Origin: Thermoflexus hugenholtzii
GTDB taxonomy: Bacteria; Chloroflexota; Anaerolineae; Thermoflexales; Thermoflexaceae
Direction of reading: 5' to 3'
Assembly: GCF_018771565.1 (NCBI RefSeq)
Contig: NZ_CP076326.1
Location: forward strand, 1,612,001-1,676,000
DNA: 64,000 nt
In this document: one piece after another, positions 50,057 to 59,332 of the stretch
Layout: the number at the start of each line of letters is the position of its first letter
Position numbering within the stretch: the first letter of the stretch is position 1
Made by a program: the position numbers and the translations under genes
Notes under the pieces: model-generated
The model's database searches: none
Told to the model about the DNA's origin: nothing
Seen by the model: only the letters and a program-made list of their open reading frames with translations

Positions 50057-50251
50057 TCTCGACCGCCCGGGGGCATCCAGGCGATAATCCCCCTGCGCTG
50101 GCCGTTAATGGGCCAGCCTGTCCCTAACGATGCCGAAAGCCCATCCCTCTGCGTTGTCCATCCGCCTGGAGCATCCCAGGCCATCGCCCCTTCAGCAAAA
50201 TCCGGTCCGATCGGGCTATAATTCGGTGCGCAGAAAGACCCGGGGGGATCG

Positions 50252-50692
50252 ATGGCACAAACGGTGCCCTTCCCGGATCTGAGCCGGCTGGCTGAGGTGT
50301 TCCGGCGATATCCGGAGATCGAGGCGGTTTACCTCTTCGGCTCGGCCGCCGAGGGCCGCCTCCACGCGGAAAGCGATCTGGACCTCGCCGTCCTGCCCCG
50401 GCGGGGCGCCCCCCGGCCGAACCCGCTGGACCTGCTCGCCGACCTCGCCCGCCATGGGTTCTGCCGGGTGGATCTGATCTTCCTGGACACCGAGGACATC
50501 CTGCTGAAGTTCGAGGCGGTGCGCCGGAACCGGCTCCTCTACGCCGCGGAAGGATTCGATCGGGGCGAGTTCTTCTCCCGCGTCGTGCGTCAGTATCTGG
50601 ATTTCGCACCTTACCTTCGGATTCACCGGGAGGCTTACCGACGGAGGGTTCTCCATGGTCCGGGTCGAGATCCTGCAACGCCGCCTCCGTAA
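50252..50692 (+). CDS. MNT-type nucleotidyltransferase (antitoxin of a HEPN/MNT pair)
   Basis: 146 residues; minimal nucleotidyltransferase fold with motif LFGSAAEGRLHAESDLDLAV (Gly30-Ser31, Asp42, Asp44) and VDLIFLDTED as third Asp. In characterised pairs the MNT protein modifies and silences the HEPN RNase toxin. It overlaps the HEPN frame by 38 nt, the usual arrangement. Apparently intact. Confidence 0.88.
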   Translation: MAQTVPFPDLSRLAEVFRRYPEIEAVYLFGSAAEGRLHAESDLDLAVLPRRGAPRPNPLDLLADLARHGFCRVDLIFLDTEDILLKFEAVRRNRLLYAAEGFDRGEFFSRVVRQYLDFAPYLRIHREAYRRRVLHGPGRDPATPPP

Positions 50693-51067
50693 ACTGGAGG
50701 ATATCTCGCCATCCTGCGCCGCCTGCAGCGTTACTCCTACGACGAGTTCGTCGCTGACCCCGAACGCTACGGCAGCGCGGAACGCTTCCTCCAGCTGGCC
50801 ATCGAGGCCCTGCTGGACATGGGCAACCACGTGATCGCGGACCTGGATCTCGGAACCGTTCCGTGGTATAGCGATATCCCAACGATCCCGGCGGAACGCG
50901 GTGGGCTGTCCCCGGAGCTTCGGGACCGATGGATCCGGATGTTCGGGTTCCGGAACATCCTCGTCCACGAGTATCTGGATCTCGACCGCCGCATCGTGTA
51001 TGAAGTTCTCCAGCACGGACTGGGGGATCTGGAGGAGCTCCGGGATTTCTTCGCTTCTTTCCTGTAG
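50655..51067 (+). pseudogene. HEPN-domain protein (toxin-like), frameshifted
   Basis: The gene starts at ATG 50655 as MVRVEILQRRLRKLED and goes out of frame at 50701/50702. Inserting one base restores YLAILRRLQRYSYDEFVADP and an open frame to 51067 (137 residues). The DUF86-type HEPN motif R-x4-H is intact in FRNILVHEYLDL. Only the last part can be translated as it stands, from ATG 50819 (82 residues), which keeps the RNase motif. A genuine one-base deletion inactivating the toxin, or a sequencing error, would both explain it. Confidence 0.85.
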
Positions 51068-51111
51068 AATTATTGGGAGACAACACCCGGCAATCCGATG
51101 AAGGATACCCG

Positions 51112-53469
51112 ATGTGGCCCATGGAGGGAAAGGCGTCGTTCCACTCCGGACAGGCTCGAACCGACCTTTTGATCCAGACGGAGCGGGCTCTTGCGCGGCG
51201 AACCCGCCCATGGGGGGGACCGCGCTCGGCGGCTGTCCTCATGATCGGGCTCACTGCGGCAGCCGCCCTCGCCCTGATGCCGGCGGAGCTGGCCCTCGCC
51301 GACGAGGACCACGTCCTCTGGCAGATCGCCTCTTATCCGCCCGCCGGGGTGATCCGCAACCTGATGCGGGACAGCCACCCGCCTCTCTACTATCTGCTGG
51401 CGCAGGGATGGCTGGCCTTGGGAGGGTTTGATCATCCGTGGGCTTTTCGCGTTCTCTCCCTCTTCCTCGGCCTGCCCGCTCTCCCCCTGGCTTTCCAGAT
51501 CGGGCGCCGCCTCGGCGGGCTCCGCCTTGGCCTCTCCGCCCTCGTCCTCCTCGCCCTCAACCCCTGGTTCCTCTTCCTCCTCATCCTGATCCGGATGTAT
51601 GGCCTGACCGCGACGCTGGGCGCCTGGGGCGTCTGGATCGTCCTCAGGTTGCTGGACCGCCCTACTCCCCGTCGCTGGGCAGCCTGGACCCTGGCCCAGG
51701 GCCTGCTGCTGTTCACCCATTACTACGGGACTCTGCTGATCGCCGCCCTCTGGCTGACCCTGCTGCGCCGCCGCCCCCGCGGCTGGCCCCAGGGCCTTCT
51801 CGCATCCACCCCGGCCGCTGCCCTCTTCGCCCTCTGGCTCCGCCAGGCCTACGCGGGATCCATCGAGCACACCGTGCAGCAGCTCTCCCGCATCCCAGTC
51901 CGCCCGGGGCCCGTGGAGGTGGTGTGGCATTATGGGGCCACCGCCCTGATGGGTCCCTTCGTCGATGGGGCTTTCGCCCGCGCGGCCTCCCTGGCCCTCG
52001 CCCTGGGCCTCTTCCTCGCCCTCCTGGTCCGTCGCCCCCGCCTCAGGAGGCTCTCATCCGGGGGAGGCGAGCTCGCCGTCTGGGTGGGCCTTCCCCTTCT
52101 GCTGGGCACCCTGATGGCCCTCCGCTGGCCCTTCTTCGCCGCCCGCTACTTTGCCATGCTCACCGTTCCCGGAGCCGTCGCCCTCGCCGCCGCCCTCCAC
52201 CGCCTCCGCCTTCGGGCCTGGATCCCAATGATCCTCATCCTCGGCCTGATCGGCCTCTCCCGCTTCCCCATCATGGCCGCGCAGCCACTGGGGCTCTCAG
52301 GCTTCGACGATCTGGGTCCGGCTCTGGCCGGCCTGAACCGCTCCGATCCCATCCTGGCCCAGGCCCGCTGGCACATCGACGCGGCCGGATTGTTTTACCG
52401 ATATACCGATCTGGCTCACCTATTTTATAATTATAAATGGTATGAATGGCCGGATCCAGCACAAAGAACAGCTATTATAGAGAACTCTTCTTCTTTTTGG
52501 TTCGTAGGGGTGACAATTTATCAGGATTTTTGGCGTTCGTGGCTGGAGAGTCTGCAGGCCACCCACTTTATCGATTTCGCCGCCACCTACCCCCACCCCA
52601 CCCCGGAATACGGCGCCAGCCTCTTCCACCTGGTCCGCAAGCCCCAAACCGCCCCCTGGCAGCCCACTGCCGCCCGCTGGCAAAACGGCCTCACCCTCAC
52701 CGCCATCGCCCTCCCCGACTCCCACCTCCTCCCCGGCTCCTCCCTCCGGGTCGGCCTCCGCCTCCACACCGACCGTCCCATCCCCGACCGCTGGACCCTC
52801 TTCCTCCACCTCCTCGACCCCCAGGGCCGCTGGCTCGCCGGCTGGGACGCCGAACCCAATCCCCCTACCCCCGCCTGGACCCCCGGGATGCCCATCACCT
52901 ACTGGCACGGCCTCCGCCTCCCCATGAACCTCCCCGCCGGCCGCTACACCCTCGCCCTCGGCTGGTATCCCACCGGCTCCACCGGCACCCCCCGCCTCCC
53001 CCTCCAACACCCCCAGGGGGATGCCCTCCCCATCGGCACCGTCGACATCCTCCCCCTCCTCCGTCCCCCCCGCTGGGGCACCCGGTATGCCCTCGCGCTC
53101 CAGCTCGAACCCCCTCGCCTTCTCGTCCGCCCCCGGGCAGACCAGCCGGAGACTATCCACCTGTGGACCATCCTGAACTGGCAGCCCCTGCCGGGCCCCG
53201 TGGACCCTGCCGCCCTCCAGGTCACCCTGACCCTCCCCAACGGCCAGACCCTCCCCTTCGCCCGCCAGATGCCGATTCCCCCCGGCCCCCTGACCGGACC
53301 CGGATGGATCCGCGACGTCTGGCACCTCGCGCTCCAGACCCCACCCCCCGGCCTGGCCTGGCTGGAGGTCCGCTACGGCCCCCACCGCCTCGCCCGTCAA
53401 CCCGTCTGGCTGCTTCCACCCCACACCCGGTGGAATTATGACTGGCTCTTCCTCAACCGAACCCCATAA
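51112..53469 (+). CDS. membrane glycosyltransferase-like protein (GT39/ArnT-like) with extracytoplasmic domain
   Basis: 785 residues. After a cytoplasmic N-terminus about eleven membrane helices follow (about 40-420). The first loop has DEDHVLWQIASYP and DSHPPLYYLLAQGW, the D/E and HPPLYY pattern of GT-C (GT39-type) enzymes. After about 480 the rest is a soluble beta-rich domain, with repeated LRVGLRLHTD, WTLFLHLLDPQGRWLAGWD and ALGWYPTGSTGTP. It probably transfers sugar from a lipid carrier on the outer face of the membrane. ATG at 51112 has AAGGA upstream; a TTG at 51073 is possible. The 3' half is extremely C-rich, with an AT-rich patch at 52385-52530. Confidence 0.78.
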   Translation: MWPMEGKASFHSGQARTDLLIQTERALARRTRPWGGPRSAAVLMIGLTAAAALALMPAELALADEDHVLWQIASYPPAGVIRNLMRDSHPPLYYLLAQGWLALGGFDHPWAFRVLSLFLGLPALPLAFQIGRRLGGLRLGLSALVLLALNPWFLFLLILIRMYGLTATLGAWGVWIVLRLLDRPTPRRWAAWTLAQGLLLFTHYYGTLLIAALWLTLLRRRPRGWPQGLLASTPAAALFALWLRQAYAGSIEHTVQQLSRIPVRPGPVEVVWHYGATALMGPFVDGAFARAASLALALGLFLALLVRRPRLRRLSSGGGELAVWVGLPLLLGTLMALRWPFFAARYFAMLTVPGAVALAAALHRLRLRAWIPMILILGLIGLSRFPIMAAQPLGLSGFDDLGPALAGLNRSDPILAQARWHIDAAGLFYRYTDLAHLFYNYKWYEWPDPAQRTAIIENSSSFWFVGVTIYQDFWRSWLESLQATHFIDFAATYPHPTPEYGASLFHLVRKPQTAPWQPTAARWQNGLTLTAIALPDSHLLPGSSLRVGLRLHTDRPIPDRWTLFLHLLDPQGRWLAGWDAEPNPPTPAWTPGMPITYWHGLRLPMNLPAGRYTLALGWYPTGSTGTPRLPLQHPQGDALPIGTVDILPLLRPPRWGTRYALALQLEPPRLLVRPRADQPETIHLWTILNWQPLPGPVDPAALQVTLTLPNGQTLPFARQMPIPPGPLTGPGWIRDVWHLALQTPPPGLAWLEVRYGPHRLARQPVWLLPPHTRWNYDWLFLNRTP
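52385..52530 (+). other. AT-rich island inside the glycosyltransferase-like gene
   Basis: About 145 bp drop to 40-45% G+C (for example ttttataattataaatggta) between flanks near 70%. The frame stays open and encodes an aromatic-rich stretch (FYRYTDLAHLFYNYKWYEW). It may be a recombined segment or a region that needs particular codons. Confidence 0.7.
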
Positions 53470-53485
53470 CCGGAGGAGGATCACC

Positions 53486-55105
53486 TTGCGTCGCTGGAAC
53501 GGATGGGGCGAAGCGACCGTGGAGGTCCCGTTGCCGCTCCGCGCCCGGGCCTTCCTGGAGGACCGGCTGGGGCCCGGGACGCCGCCCCGGGACTGTTCGC
53601 TGGAGGAAGCCCTGGCTCGCATCCCGCCCTCTCGCCTCCCGGACCACCCGCAGGTTCACACCGATCCCGAGCTCCGCCTGCGCCACGCCGTCGGCCAGGG
53701 GCTTCCGGACTGGATCGCCGCCCGCAGCGGCCGGATCCAGGCCCCCGATGGCGTCGCGTTCCCGGAGACCAACGAGGACGTCCGGGCGCTCCTCGCCTAC
53801 GCCCGGGCGGTGGGCGCCCGGGTCATCCCCTATGGCGGCGGCACCAGCGTGGTGGGGCACCTCCGGGTGCTCCCGGATCCCCGCCCGGCCCTGGCGATCG
53901 ACCTGGGTCGGATGAACCGCCTCCTCGCCCTGGACCGCCTCAGCGGCCTCGCCACATTCCAGACCGGGATCCGGGGGCCGGACCTGGAGGCGGCCCTGCG
54001 GGCCCACGGCTTCACCCTGGGGCACTTCCCGCAGTCCTTTGAGTATTCCACGCTGGGAGGCTGGATCGCGACCCGTTCCGTGGGCCAGTTCGCCCTGGGC
54101 TACGGCCGCATCGAGGAGCTCTTCGTCGGCGGACGGGTGGAGACCCCGCAAGGCCCCCTGATCTTGCCGTCGCTTCCGCCCTCGGCGGCCGGCCCTGACC
54201 TGCGGCACCTGGTCCTCGGCTCGGAGGGCCGCCTGGGGATCCTCACCGAGGCCGTCCTGCGGGTTCGCCCCCTGCCGGAAGCCGAGGCCCTCGGGACGTT
54301 CTTCTTCCCGGACTTCGACCATGGCCTCGCGGCGGTCCGGGCGATGGTCCAGGCCGGGATCCCCCTGATGATGCTCCGGCTGAGCACTGCCGAGGAGACC
54401 CGGATGACCCTGCTGCTGTCCGGCCGCGAAGGATGGGTCCGCCTGCTCCGGGGGTGGCTTCGGCTGCGCGGGCTCGGGGACGCGCCCTGCATGCTCCTCC
54501 TCGCCGCCGCGGGGACCCGCCGCGTGGTCCACGCCGCCCTCGCCGAGGCCTTCCACATCGCCAGCCGGCATCACGGCCGATCGCTGGGAAGCCGCCTGGC
54601 CCGGGAGTGGCTGCGCCAGCGCTTCCGCTCGCCCTACCTGCGCAACACGCTGTGGGCGATGGGCTACGCGGTGGACACCCTGGAGACCGCGGTGATCTGG
54701 GCCCGGGTGCCGGCGATGGTCGCGGCCATCGAGGAGGCCCTTCGCAACGGGCTGGCGGACCAGGGGGAGCGGGTCTACGCTTTCAGCCACGTCTCCCACG
54801 TCTACCCCCACGGGGCCAACGTCTACACCACTTTCCTCTTTCGTCTGGCCCCGGACCCGGAGGAAAGCCTGAGGCGCTGGCAACGTCTGAAGCGAGCGGC
54901 CAGCGCGGCGATCCTGCGCCTGGGAGGGACCATCAGCCATCAGCACGGGGTAGGAGTGGATCATCTCCCCTACATGGAGGCGGAGAAAGGCCCTCTGGGG
55001 CTGGCGATCCTGCGGGCGATGTTGCGGGTCGTGGATCCCGAAGAGATCATGAACCCGGGGAAACTGATCGAGGGCCCAGCCGGTGAGGGGTCCGATCCGG
55101 CCTGA
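53486..55105 (+). CDS. FAD-binding oxidase, alkyldihydroxyacetonephosphate-synthase-like
   Basis: 539 residues with a PCMH-type FAD domain (ARAVGARVIPYGGGTSVVGH, about 115-135; SFEYSTLGGWIATRSVGQ) and a C-terminal cap with AFSHVSHVYPHGANVYTTFL and ISHQHGVGVDHLPYM. These match the AGPS family that forms ether-lipid precursors from acyl-DHAP. The N-terminal RRWNGWG also fits. TTG at 53486 is preceded by AGGAGGA at 5 nt; the frame opens earlier, inside the previous gene. The GlpD-like gene follows after 26 nt. Confidence 0.82.
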   Translation: MRRWNGWGEATVEVPLPLRARAFLEDRLGPGTPPRDCSLEEALARIPPSRLPDHPQVHTDPELRLRHAVGQGLPDWIAARSGRIQAPDGVAFPETNEDVRALLAYARAVGARVIPYGGGTSVVGHLRVLPDPRPALAIDLGRMNRLLALDRLSGLATFQTGIRGPDLEAALRAHGFTLGHFPQSFEYSTLGGWIATRSVGQFALGYGRIEELFVGGRVETPQGPLILPSLPPSAAGPDLRHLVLGSEGRLGILTEAVLRVRPLPEAEALGTFFFPDFDHGLAAVRAMVQAGIPLMMLRLSTAEETRMTLLLSGREGWVRLLRGWLRLRGLGDAPCMLLLAAAGTRRVVHAALAEAFHIASRHHGRSLGSRLAREWLRQRFRSPYLRNTLWAMGYAVDTLETAVIWARVPAMVAAIEEALRNGLADQGERVYAFSHVSHVYPHGANVYTTFLFRLAPDPEESLRRWQRLKRAASAAILRLGGTISHQHGVGVDHLPYMEAEKGPLGLAILRAMLRVVDPEEIMNPGKLIEGPAGEGSDPA

Positions 55106-55131
55106 ACCTTCCCTTCCCGCAGGGAAACCCC

Positions 55132-56688
55132 ATGATCCCGGATCGCAACGAAGTCTGGGAACGATTGGCGGAGCCCTGGGATCTGGTGATCGTCGGGGGC
55201 GGGATCACCGGGGCGGGGCTGCTCCATGAGGCGGCCCGCCTGGGGTTTCGGGCGGTGCTCCTGGAGCAACGGGACTTCGCGTGGGGCACCTCCAGCCGCT
55301 CCGGCAAGATGGTCCACGGCGGGCTGCGCTACCTGCGCCAGGGGCAGGTCCGCACCACCTGGCTTTCCGTGAAGGAGCGGGAGCGCCTCCTGCGGGCGCT
55401 GCCGGGCCTGATCCGGCCCCTGGGCTTCCTGTGGCCTCTCTACGCGGGGGATCCCATCGGGCGCCTGGCCGCCGCCTTCGGGCTGTGGATCTACGACGCC
55501 TTCGCCGGGCGCCGGGCCCATCGGTATCTCAAGCCGGACGCCCTCCGGGTCTACGTTCCCCACTTGAACCCTGAAGGCCTCCGCGGGGGCTATCGCTATC
55601 TGGACGCCGTCACCGACGACGCACGGCTGGTGCTGCGGGAGATCGGGGCGGCCGTGGGCCGGGGAGCCCTCGCCCTGAACTACGCCCGGGTGGAAGGCGT
55701 TCGACAAACCCGGACGGGCGCTGTCGAGGGCGTCCTCGTCCGCGATGTCCTGACCGGCCGGGAGGCGGAAGTCCGGGCCCGGGCGGTGGTGAACGCCACC
55801 GGCGCCTGGGCGGATCGGCTGCGCGGGCAGCTCGGAAGGCCGCCGCGGCTGCGGCTCCTGCGGGGCAGCCACCTGGTGCTGCCCGGATGGCGGCTTCCTC
55901 TCGCCCAGGGGGTGATCCTTCTCCACCCGCAGGATCACCGGCCCCTCTACGTCCTCCCCTGGGAAGGCATGGTCCTGGTGGGCACCACCGATGTGGATCA
56001 CGCCGAGGATCTCGACGCGGAGCCCCGCATCCATCCCGAGGAGTTCGCGTATCTGCTGACGGCCCTGCGCCGGGCCTTTCCAGATCTGGATCTCAGCGAA
56101 CGGGACGTCGTCGCGACCTTCGCCGGGGTGCGGGCGGTGGTGGGAACCGGACGCCAGCCCCCATCGCGGGAGCCGCGGGACCACGTCGTATGGGACGAAG
56201 GGATCCTCACGGTGACCGGGGGGAAGCTCACCACCTTCCGGGCGATGGCCCGGGACGCCCTGCGGGCCCTCCGTCGGCGTCTGCCCGCGCCGGCCTATCC
56301 CCCTGCGCCGGAGGAGCCGGAACCTGTGCCGGAGCCCCCGGCCGACCTGGACCCGGCGGTGGCGGTCCGTCTGGTCGGTCGTTATGGGCCGGGCATCCTG
56401 AGCCGATGGGCGGATATCCCCCCGGAAGACCGCGAGCGGATCCCGGGGACAGAGATCCTCTGGGCGGAGGTGCGCTGGGCGGCCCGGCTCGAAGGGGTGG
56501 TCCATCTGGACGATCTGCTCCTGCGCCGGACCCGGCTGGGGCTATGCCTGCCGGAGGGAGGCCTCCCGTTCCTGCGGCGTCACCGCGCCCGCCTGCAGGC
56601 CATGCTGGGTTGGGAAGACACCCGCTGGGCCCAGGAGGTGGCGCGCTACCGGCGGATCTGGGAGACCAGTTATCAGCCCCCGCGGTGA
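55132..56688 (+). CDS. glpD: glycerol-3-phosphate dehydrogenase (GlpD-like, FAD)
   Basis: 518 residues. Rossmann FAD site LVIVGGGITGAGLLHEAARL, RSGKMVHGGLRYLRQGQV, VNATGAWADRL and VGTTDVDHAEDLD follow the GlpD family, with a shorter C-terminal domain. It oxidises glycerol-3-phosphate to DHAP. With the AGPS-like gene it may form a glycerophospholipid or ether-lipid module (inference). The AGPS stop is close, so translation is probably coupled. No obvious terminator follows; a 291-nt gap holds the next promoter. Confidence 0.9.
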   Translation: MIPDRNEVWERLAEPWDLVIVGGGITGAGLLHEAARLGFRAVLLEQRDFAWGTSSRSGKMVHGGLRYLRQGQVRTTWLSVKERERLLRALPGLIRPLGFLWPLYAGDPIGRLAAAFGLWIYDAFAGRRAHRYLKPDALRVYVPHLNPEGLRGGYRYLDAVTDDARLVLREIGAAVGRGALALNYARVEGVRQTRTGAVEGVLVRDVLTGREAEVRARAVVNATGAWADRLRGQLGRPPRLRLLRGSHLVLPGWRLPLAQGVILLHPQDHRPLYVLPWEGMVLVGTTDVDHAEDLDAEPRIHPEEFAYLLTALRRAFPDLDLSERDVVATFAGVRAVVGTGRQPPSREPRDHVVWDEGILTVTGGKLTTFRAMARDALRALRRRLPAPAYPPAPEEPEPVPEPPADLDPAVAVRLVGRYGPGILSRWADIPPEDRERIPGTEILWAEVRWAARLEGVVHLDDLLLRRTRLGLCLPEGGLPFLRRHRARLQAMLGWEDTRWAQEVARYRRIWETSYQPPR

Positions 56689-56794
56689 GGGGCCGGCCCG
56701 GTTGAGCCCTCAAGAGGCCCAGTCCGGATCCAACGCCCCCTGGCCAGCTGCTGCGCCCTCAAGAAGCGGTCTCCTGGCACAGTGCGCTCTTGCC

Positions 56795-56823
56795 TTGACG
56801 GACCTTTGCTCGAGGGGTATTAT
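56795..56823 (+). promoter_or_regulatory. sigma70-type promoter before the hydroxyproline gene
   Basis: TTGACG (56795-56800), 17-nt spacer and TATTAT (56818-56823). It would give a leader of about 150 nt before ATG 56981. Confidence 0.6.
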
Positions 56824-56980
56824 GACAGGCGCGGAAAGAGAGACCTGGTCAACCCCATCGCTCCTATTGAAAAACAAAGCGGCACTTGGGCTCAGGGGCG
56901 GATGGCTTGATGGAAAGTGTCGTTGGCTGGACAGCTTCCGCTCCTCGGTAAATCGCTGAGCCCGGAAAGGCTGCATAAAG

Positions 56981-58054
56981 ATGCGCGCTTTTGAAAGCAC
57001 AACCTGGTCGCCTCCTCCCGACTGGCAACGCTTCACCACCATAGATCTGCACGCTGAGGGCGAGCCGCTGCGCGTGCTGACCACCGGCCTTGACCCGATC
57101 CCCGGCCCCACTATCCTCGATAAGCGCCGCTACGCCCAACAGCATCTGGACGGGCTGCGCCGTGCGCTGATCTTAGAGCCGCGTGGCCATGCCGATATGT
57201 ATGGCGCGATCATCACCGAACCCGCCTCGCCTGATAGTGACCTGGGCGTGCTCTTTATGCATAACGAGGGCTGGAGCACCATGTGTGGCCACGGCATCAT
57301 CGCCCTGGTCACCTGCTTGCTGGAGACGCGCTTGAGGCCGTCTACTTTCCCCAGCCTGGATTATGAGCGTCTGGAAGCGAAGGGCGAGCTACGCATCGAT
57401 GCGCCGGCCGGCCAGGTCATCGCGCGAGCCACTTTGGCGCCTGACGGTCAGCGTGTTGCCCGCGTAACTTTCCGCAACGTGCCTTCGTTCGCTTACGCCC
57501 TCGACCAGGTGGTCGACGTGCCCGGCCTGGGCCGCGTGCGCTACGACCTCGCCTTCGGGGGCGCCTTCTACGCCTATGTGGACGCCGCTGAGATCGGATT
57601 GGAGCTGGAGGCCGGAAATTATCACGCCCTAATCGAAGTCGGCATGGCCATCAAGCGTGCGGTCATGGCGACGCGGGAGATCCGTCATCCCTTCGAGCCG
57701 GATCTGAGCTTTCTATACGGCACGATCATCAGCGGACCGCCGCGCGACTCCGCTCATCAAGCCCGCAACGTATGCATCTTTGCAGAGGGCGAGGTGGATC
57801 GTTCGCCTACCAGCACGGGGGTAAGCGGACGTGCGGCCCTTGAATATGCATGTGGACGCTTGCGGCCGGGTCAGCCTTTCACGATCGAGAGCATCCTGGG
57901 CACTACCTTCACTGTTACCATTGTGGACGAGGTGAACTTTGGAGGCTTCCCCGCGGTGATCCCCGAAGTCTCCGGCCGAGCCTGGATCACCGGCCGGCAT
58001 GAGTTCGTGCTGGCACCTGATGATCCACTCCGTGATGGATTCTTGCTGCGGTGA
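56981..58054 (+). CDS. trans-3-hydroxy-L-proline dehydratase (proline racemase family)
   Basis: 357 residues of the proline racemase fold. The first catalytic Cys is kept (Cys102 in STMCGHGIIA), but the second site reads DRSPTSTG with Thr277 in place of Cys. A Cys/Thr pair marks trans-3-hydroxy-L-proline dehydratases rather than racemases. The gene stands alone behind its own promoter. Sampled lines are about 53-65% G+C, lower than neighbours, suggesting transfer. No hydroxyproline transporter is adjacent. The Shine-Dalgarno sequence is weak. Confidence 0.82.
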   Translation: MRAFESTTWSPPPDWQRFTTIDLHAEGEPLRVLTTGLDPIPGPTILDKRRYAQQHLDGLRRALILEPRGHADMYGAIITEPASPDSDLGVLFMHNEGWSTMCGHGIIALVTCLLETRLRPSTFPSLDYERLEAKGELRIDAPAGQVIARATLAPDGQRVARVTFRNVPSFAYALDQVVDVPGLGRVRYDLAFGGAFYAYVDAAEIGLELEAGNYHALIEVGMAIKRAVMATREIRHPFEPDLSFLYGTIISGPPRDSAHQARNVCIFAEGEVDRSPTSTGVSGRAALEYACGRLRPGQPFTIESILGTTFTVTIVDEVNFGGFPAVIPEVSGRAWITGRHEFVLAPDDPLRDGFLLR

Positions 58055-58068
58055 GTGCGCAATCAGAC

Positions 58069-59313
58069 TTATTCCACCAACCCCGGACGCCTTCCGGGAT
58101 CCACGCCCCATAGCGAGCCCGGCCATTGAGCGAGGCGGCGGGTGAGGCTTTGCCGGAGGGATGCCCAGCGGTCAGGGTCACCCTGGGCATCGATGCGAGC
58201 CAGGGCGATGCGCGCCCAGCGCTGGGCCTCCCGCGGATCCCGACGGGTCCGCTCGTAGTAGCGAGCTAGGCGGACCGCCGGCAACACCTCCCCGGGGAAC
58301 TCCAGGGCCCATGCCTGCCAGACCCGGGCCGCCTCCTCCAGGCGGCCCATCCGGCGCAACAGGTTCCCCAGGGCATGCCACGCGGTCCGTCGCAGCTCCG
58401 GATCCCCAGCCTCCTCCTCCAGAGCCCGCCGGAAGGCCCGTTCCGCCGCCTCCCAGCGGCCGCTCTCCTGATACCACCGGCCCAGCTGCACCCAGTCCCA
58501 CCCCTGCACCGCCGGATCCCGCTCCGGGTTCTCGAACAGATGGGCCAGGCGGGCGGCCAGGGTCACCATCGAGAGGACGTCCTGACGGTTGTGGAGGAAC
58601 ACCCCCTCCAGCAGATCCGGATCCCGGCGCTGCAGATAGGCCCAGTAACGGGAAGGGATCTCGGCGCCCGGCACGTCATCCGGGGAGCGTTCCAGCCCCA
58701 GGACGGCTTCCTCCAGGGCCATCAGGGCGCGGGAAGGCAACCGGCGCCGCCAGAGCCGACGGGCGGTCGGCAGCAGATCCCAGTGCGGCGCATCCAGGCC
58801 CCCCCATCGGAGCCCATAGCGGTTCAGGCGCATCTCGATCAGCGGGAGATCGAAGCCCCGGCCGTTGAAGGTCACCAGGCCCTGAACCCCAGCGGTCAAC
58901 CCGAGAAACGCCTGCCAGAAGGCGGGCTCCGCCGCCGGATCCGCGAGGAAGAGCTGGCGGAAGACCAGGGCCTCGCCTTCGATCCGGGCGAAGCCGAGGA
59001 GAAAGATCATCGTCCCCGCCCCGCCCACCAGACCGGTGGTCTCCGTGTCCAGAAAGAGCACGCCCTCCGCCGGGATGTCCAGCCAGTCCGGATGGCCGGC
59101 CAGGGTGGCCACCGCCCCCCGGGGGGCGGTCCGCCAGGCCTCCAGGGGAAGGTCCCCATGCCATGTGAACAGCGACAGGGTTTCCTCCCACAGCCGGATC
59201 CCCGTGTCAGGGGGGACAGAGCGTCCCTCTGTCGGAGAGGGCCGGCCGCGAAGCCGCCGCCAGCGCGCCTCGAGGGATTCCACGGGCATGCGCTCCCGGA
59301 TCGAATCCACCAT
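58069..59313 (-). CDS. RNase H-like exonuclease domain protein with TPR tail (YprB-like)
   Basis: 414 residues. Residues of about 80-260 form a DEDD-type exonuclease fold: FLDTETTGL (Asp89, Glu91), VTFNGRGFDLPLIEMRL and HNRQDVLSMV, as in YprB-type proteins. Residues of about 270-400 hold TPR-like helices (WVQLGRWYQESGRWEAAERA, AWHALGNLLRRMGRLEEAA). Substrate and role are unknown. It starts 19 nt after serS, so is co-transcribed, and converges on the hydroxyproline dehydratase gene. Confidence 0.85.
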   Translation of the reverse strand: MVDSIRERMPVESLEARWRRLRGRPSPTEGRSVPPDTGIRLWEETLSLFTWHGDLPLEAWRTAPRGAVATLAGHPDWLDIPAEGVLFLDTETTGLVGGAGTMIFLLGFARIEGEALVFRQLFLADPAAEPAFWQAFLGLTAGVQGLVTFNGRGFDLPLIEMRLNRYGLRWGGLDAPHWDLLPTARRLWRRRLPSRALMALEEAVLGLERSPDDVPGAEIPSRYWAYLQRRDPDLLEGVFLHNRQDVLSMVTLAARLAHLFENPERDPAVQGWDWVQLGRWYQESGRWEAAERAFRRALEEEAGDPELRRTAWHALGNLLRRMGRLEEAARVWQAWALEFPGEVLPAVRLARYYERTRRDPREAQRWARIALARIDAQGDPDRWASLRQSLTRRLAQWPGSLWGVDPGRRPGLVE

Positions 59314-59332
59314 CTTTAGCTCTTCCCCTGCC

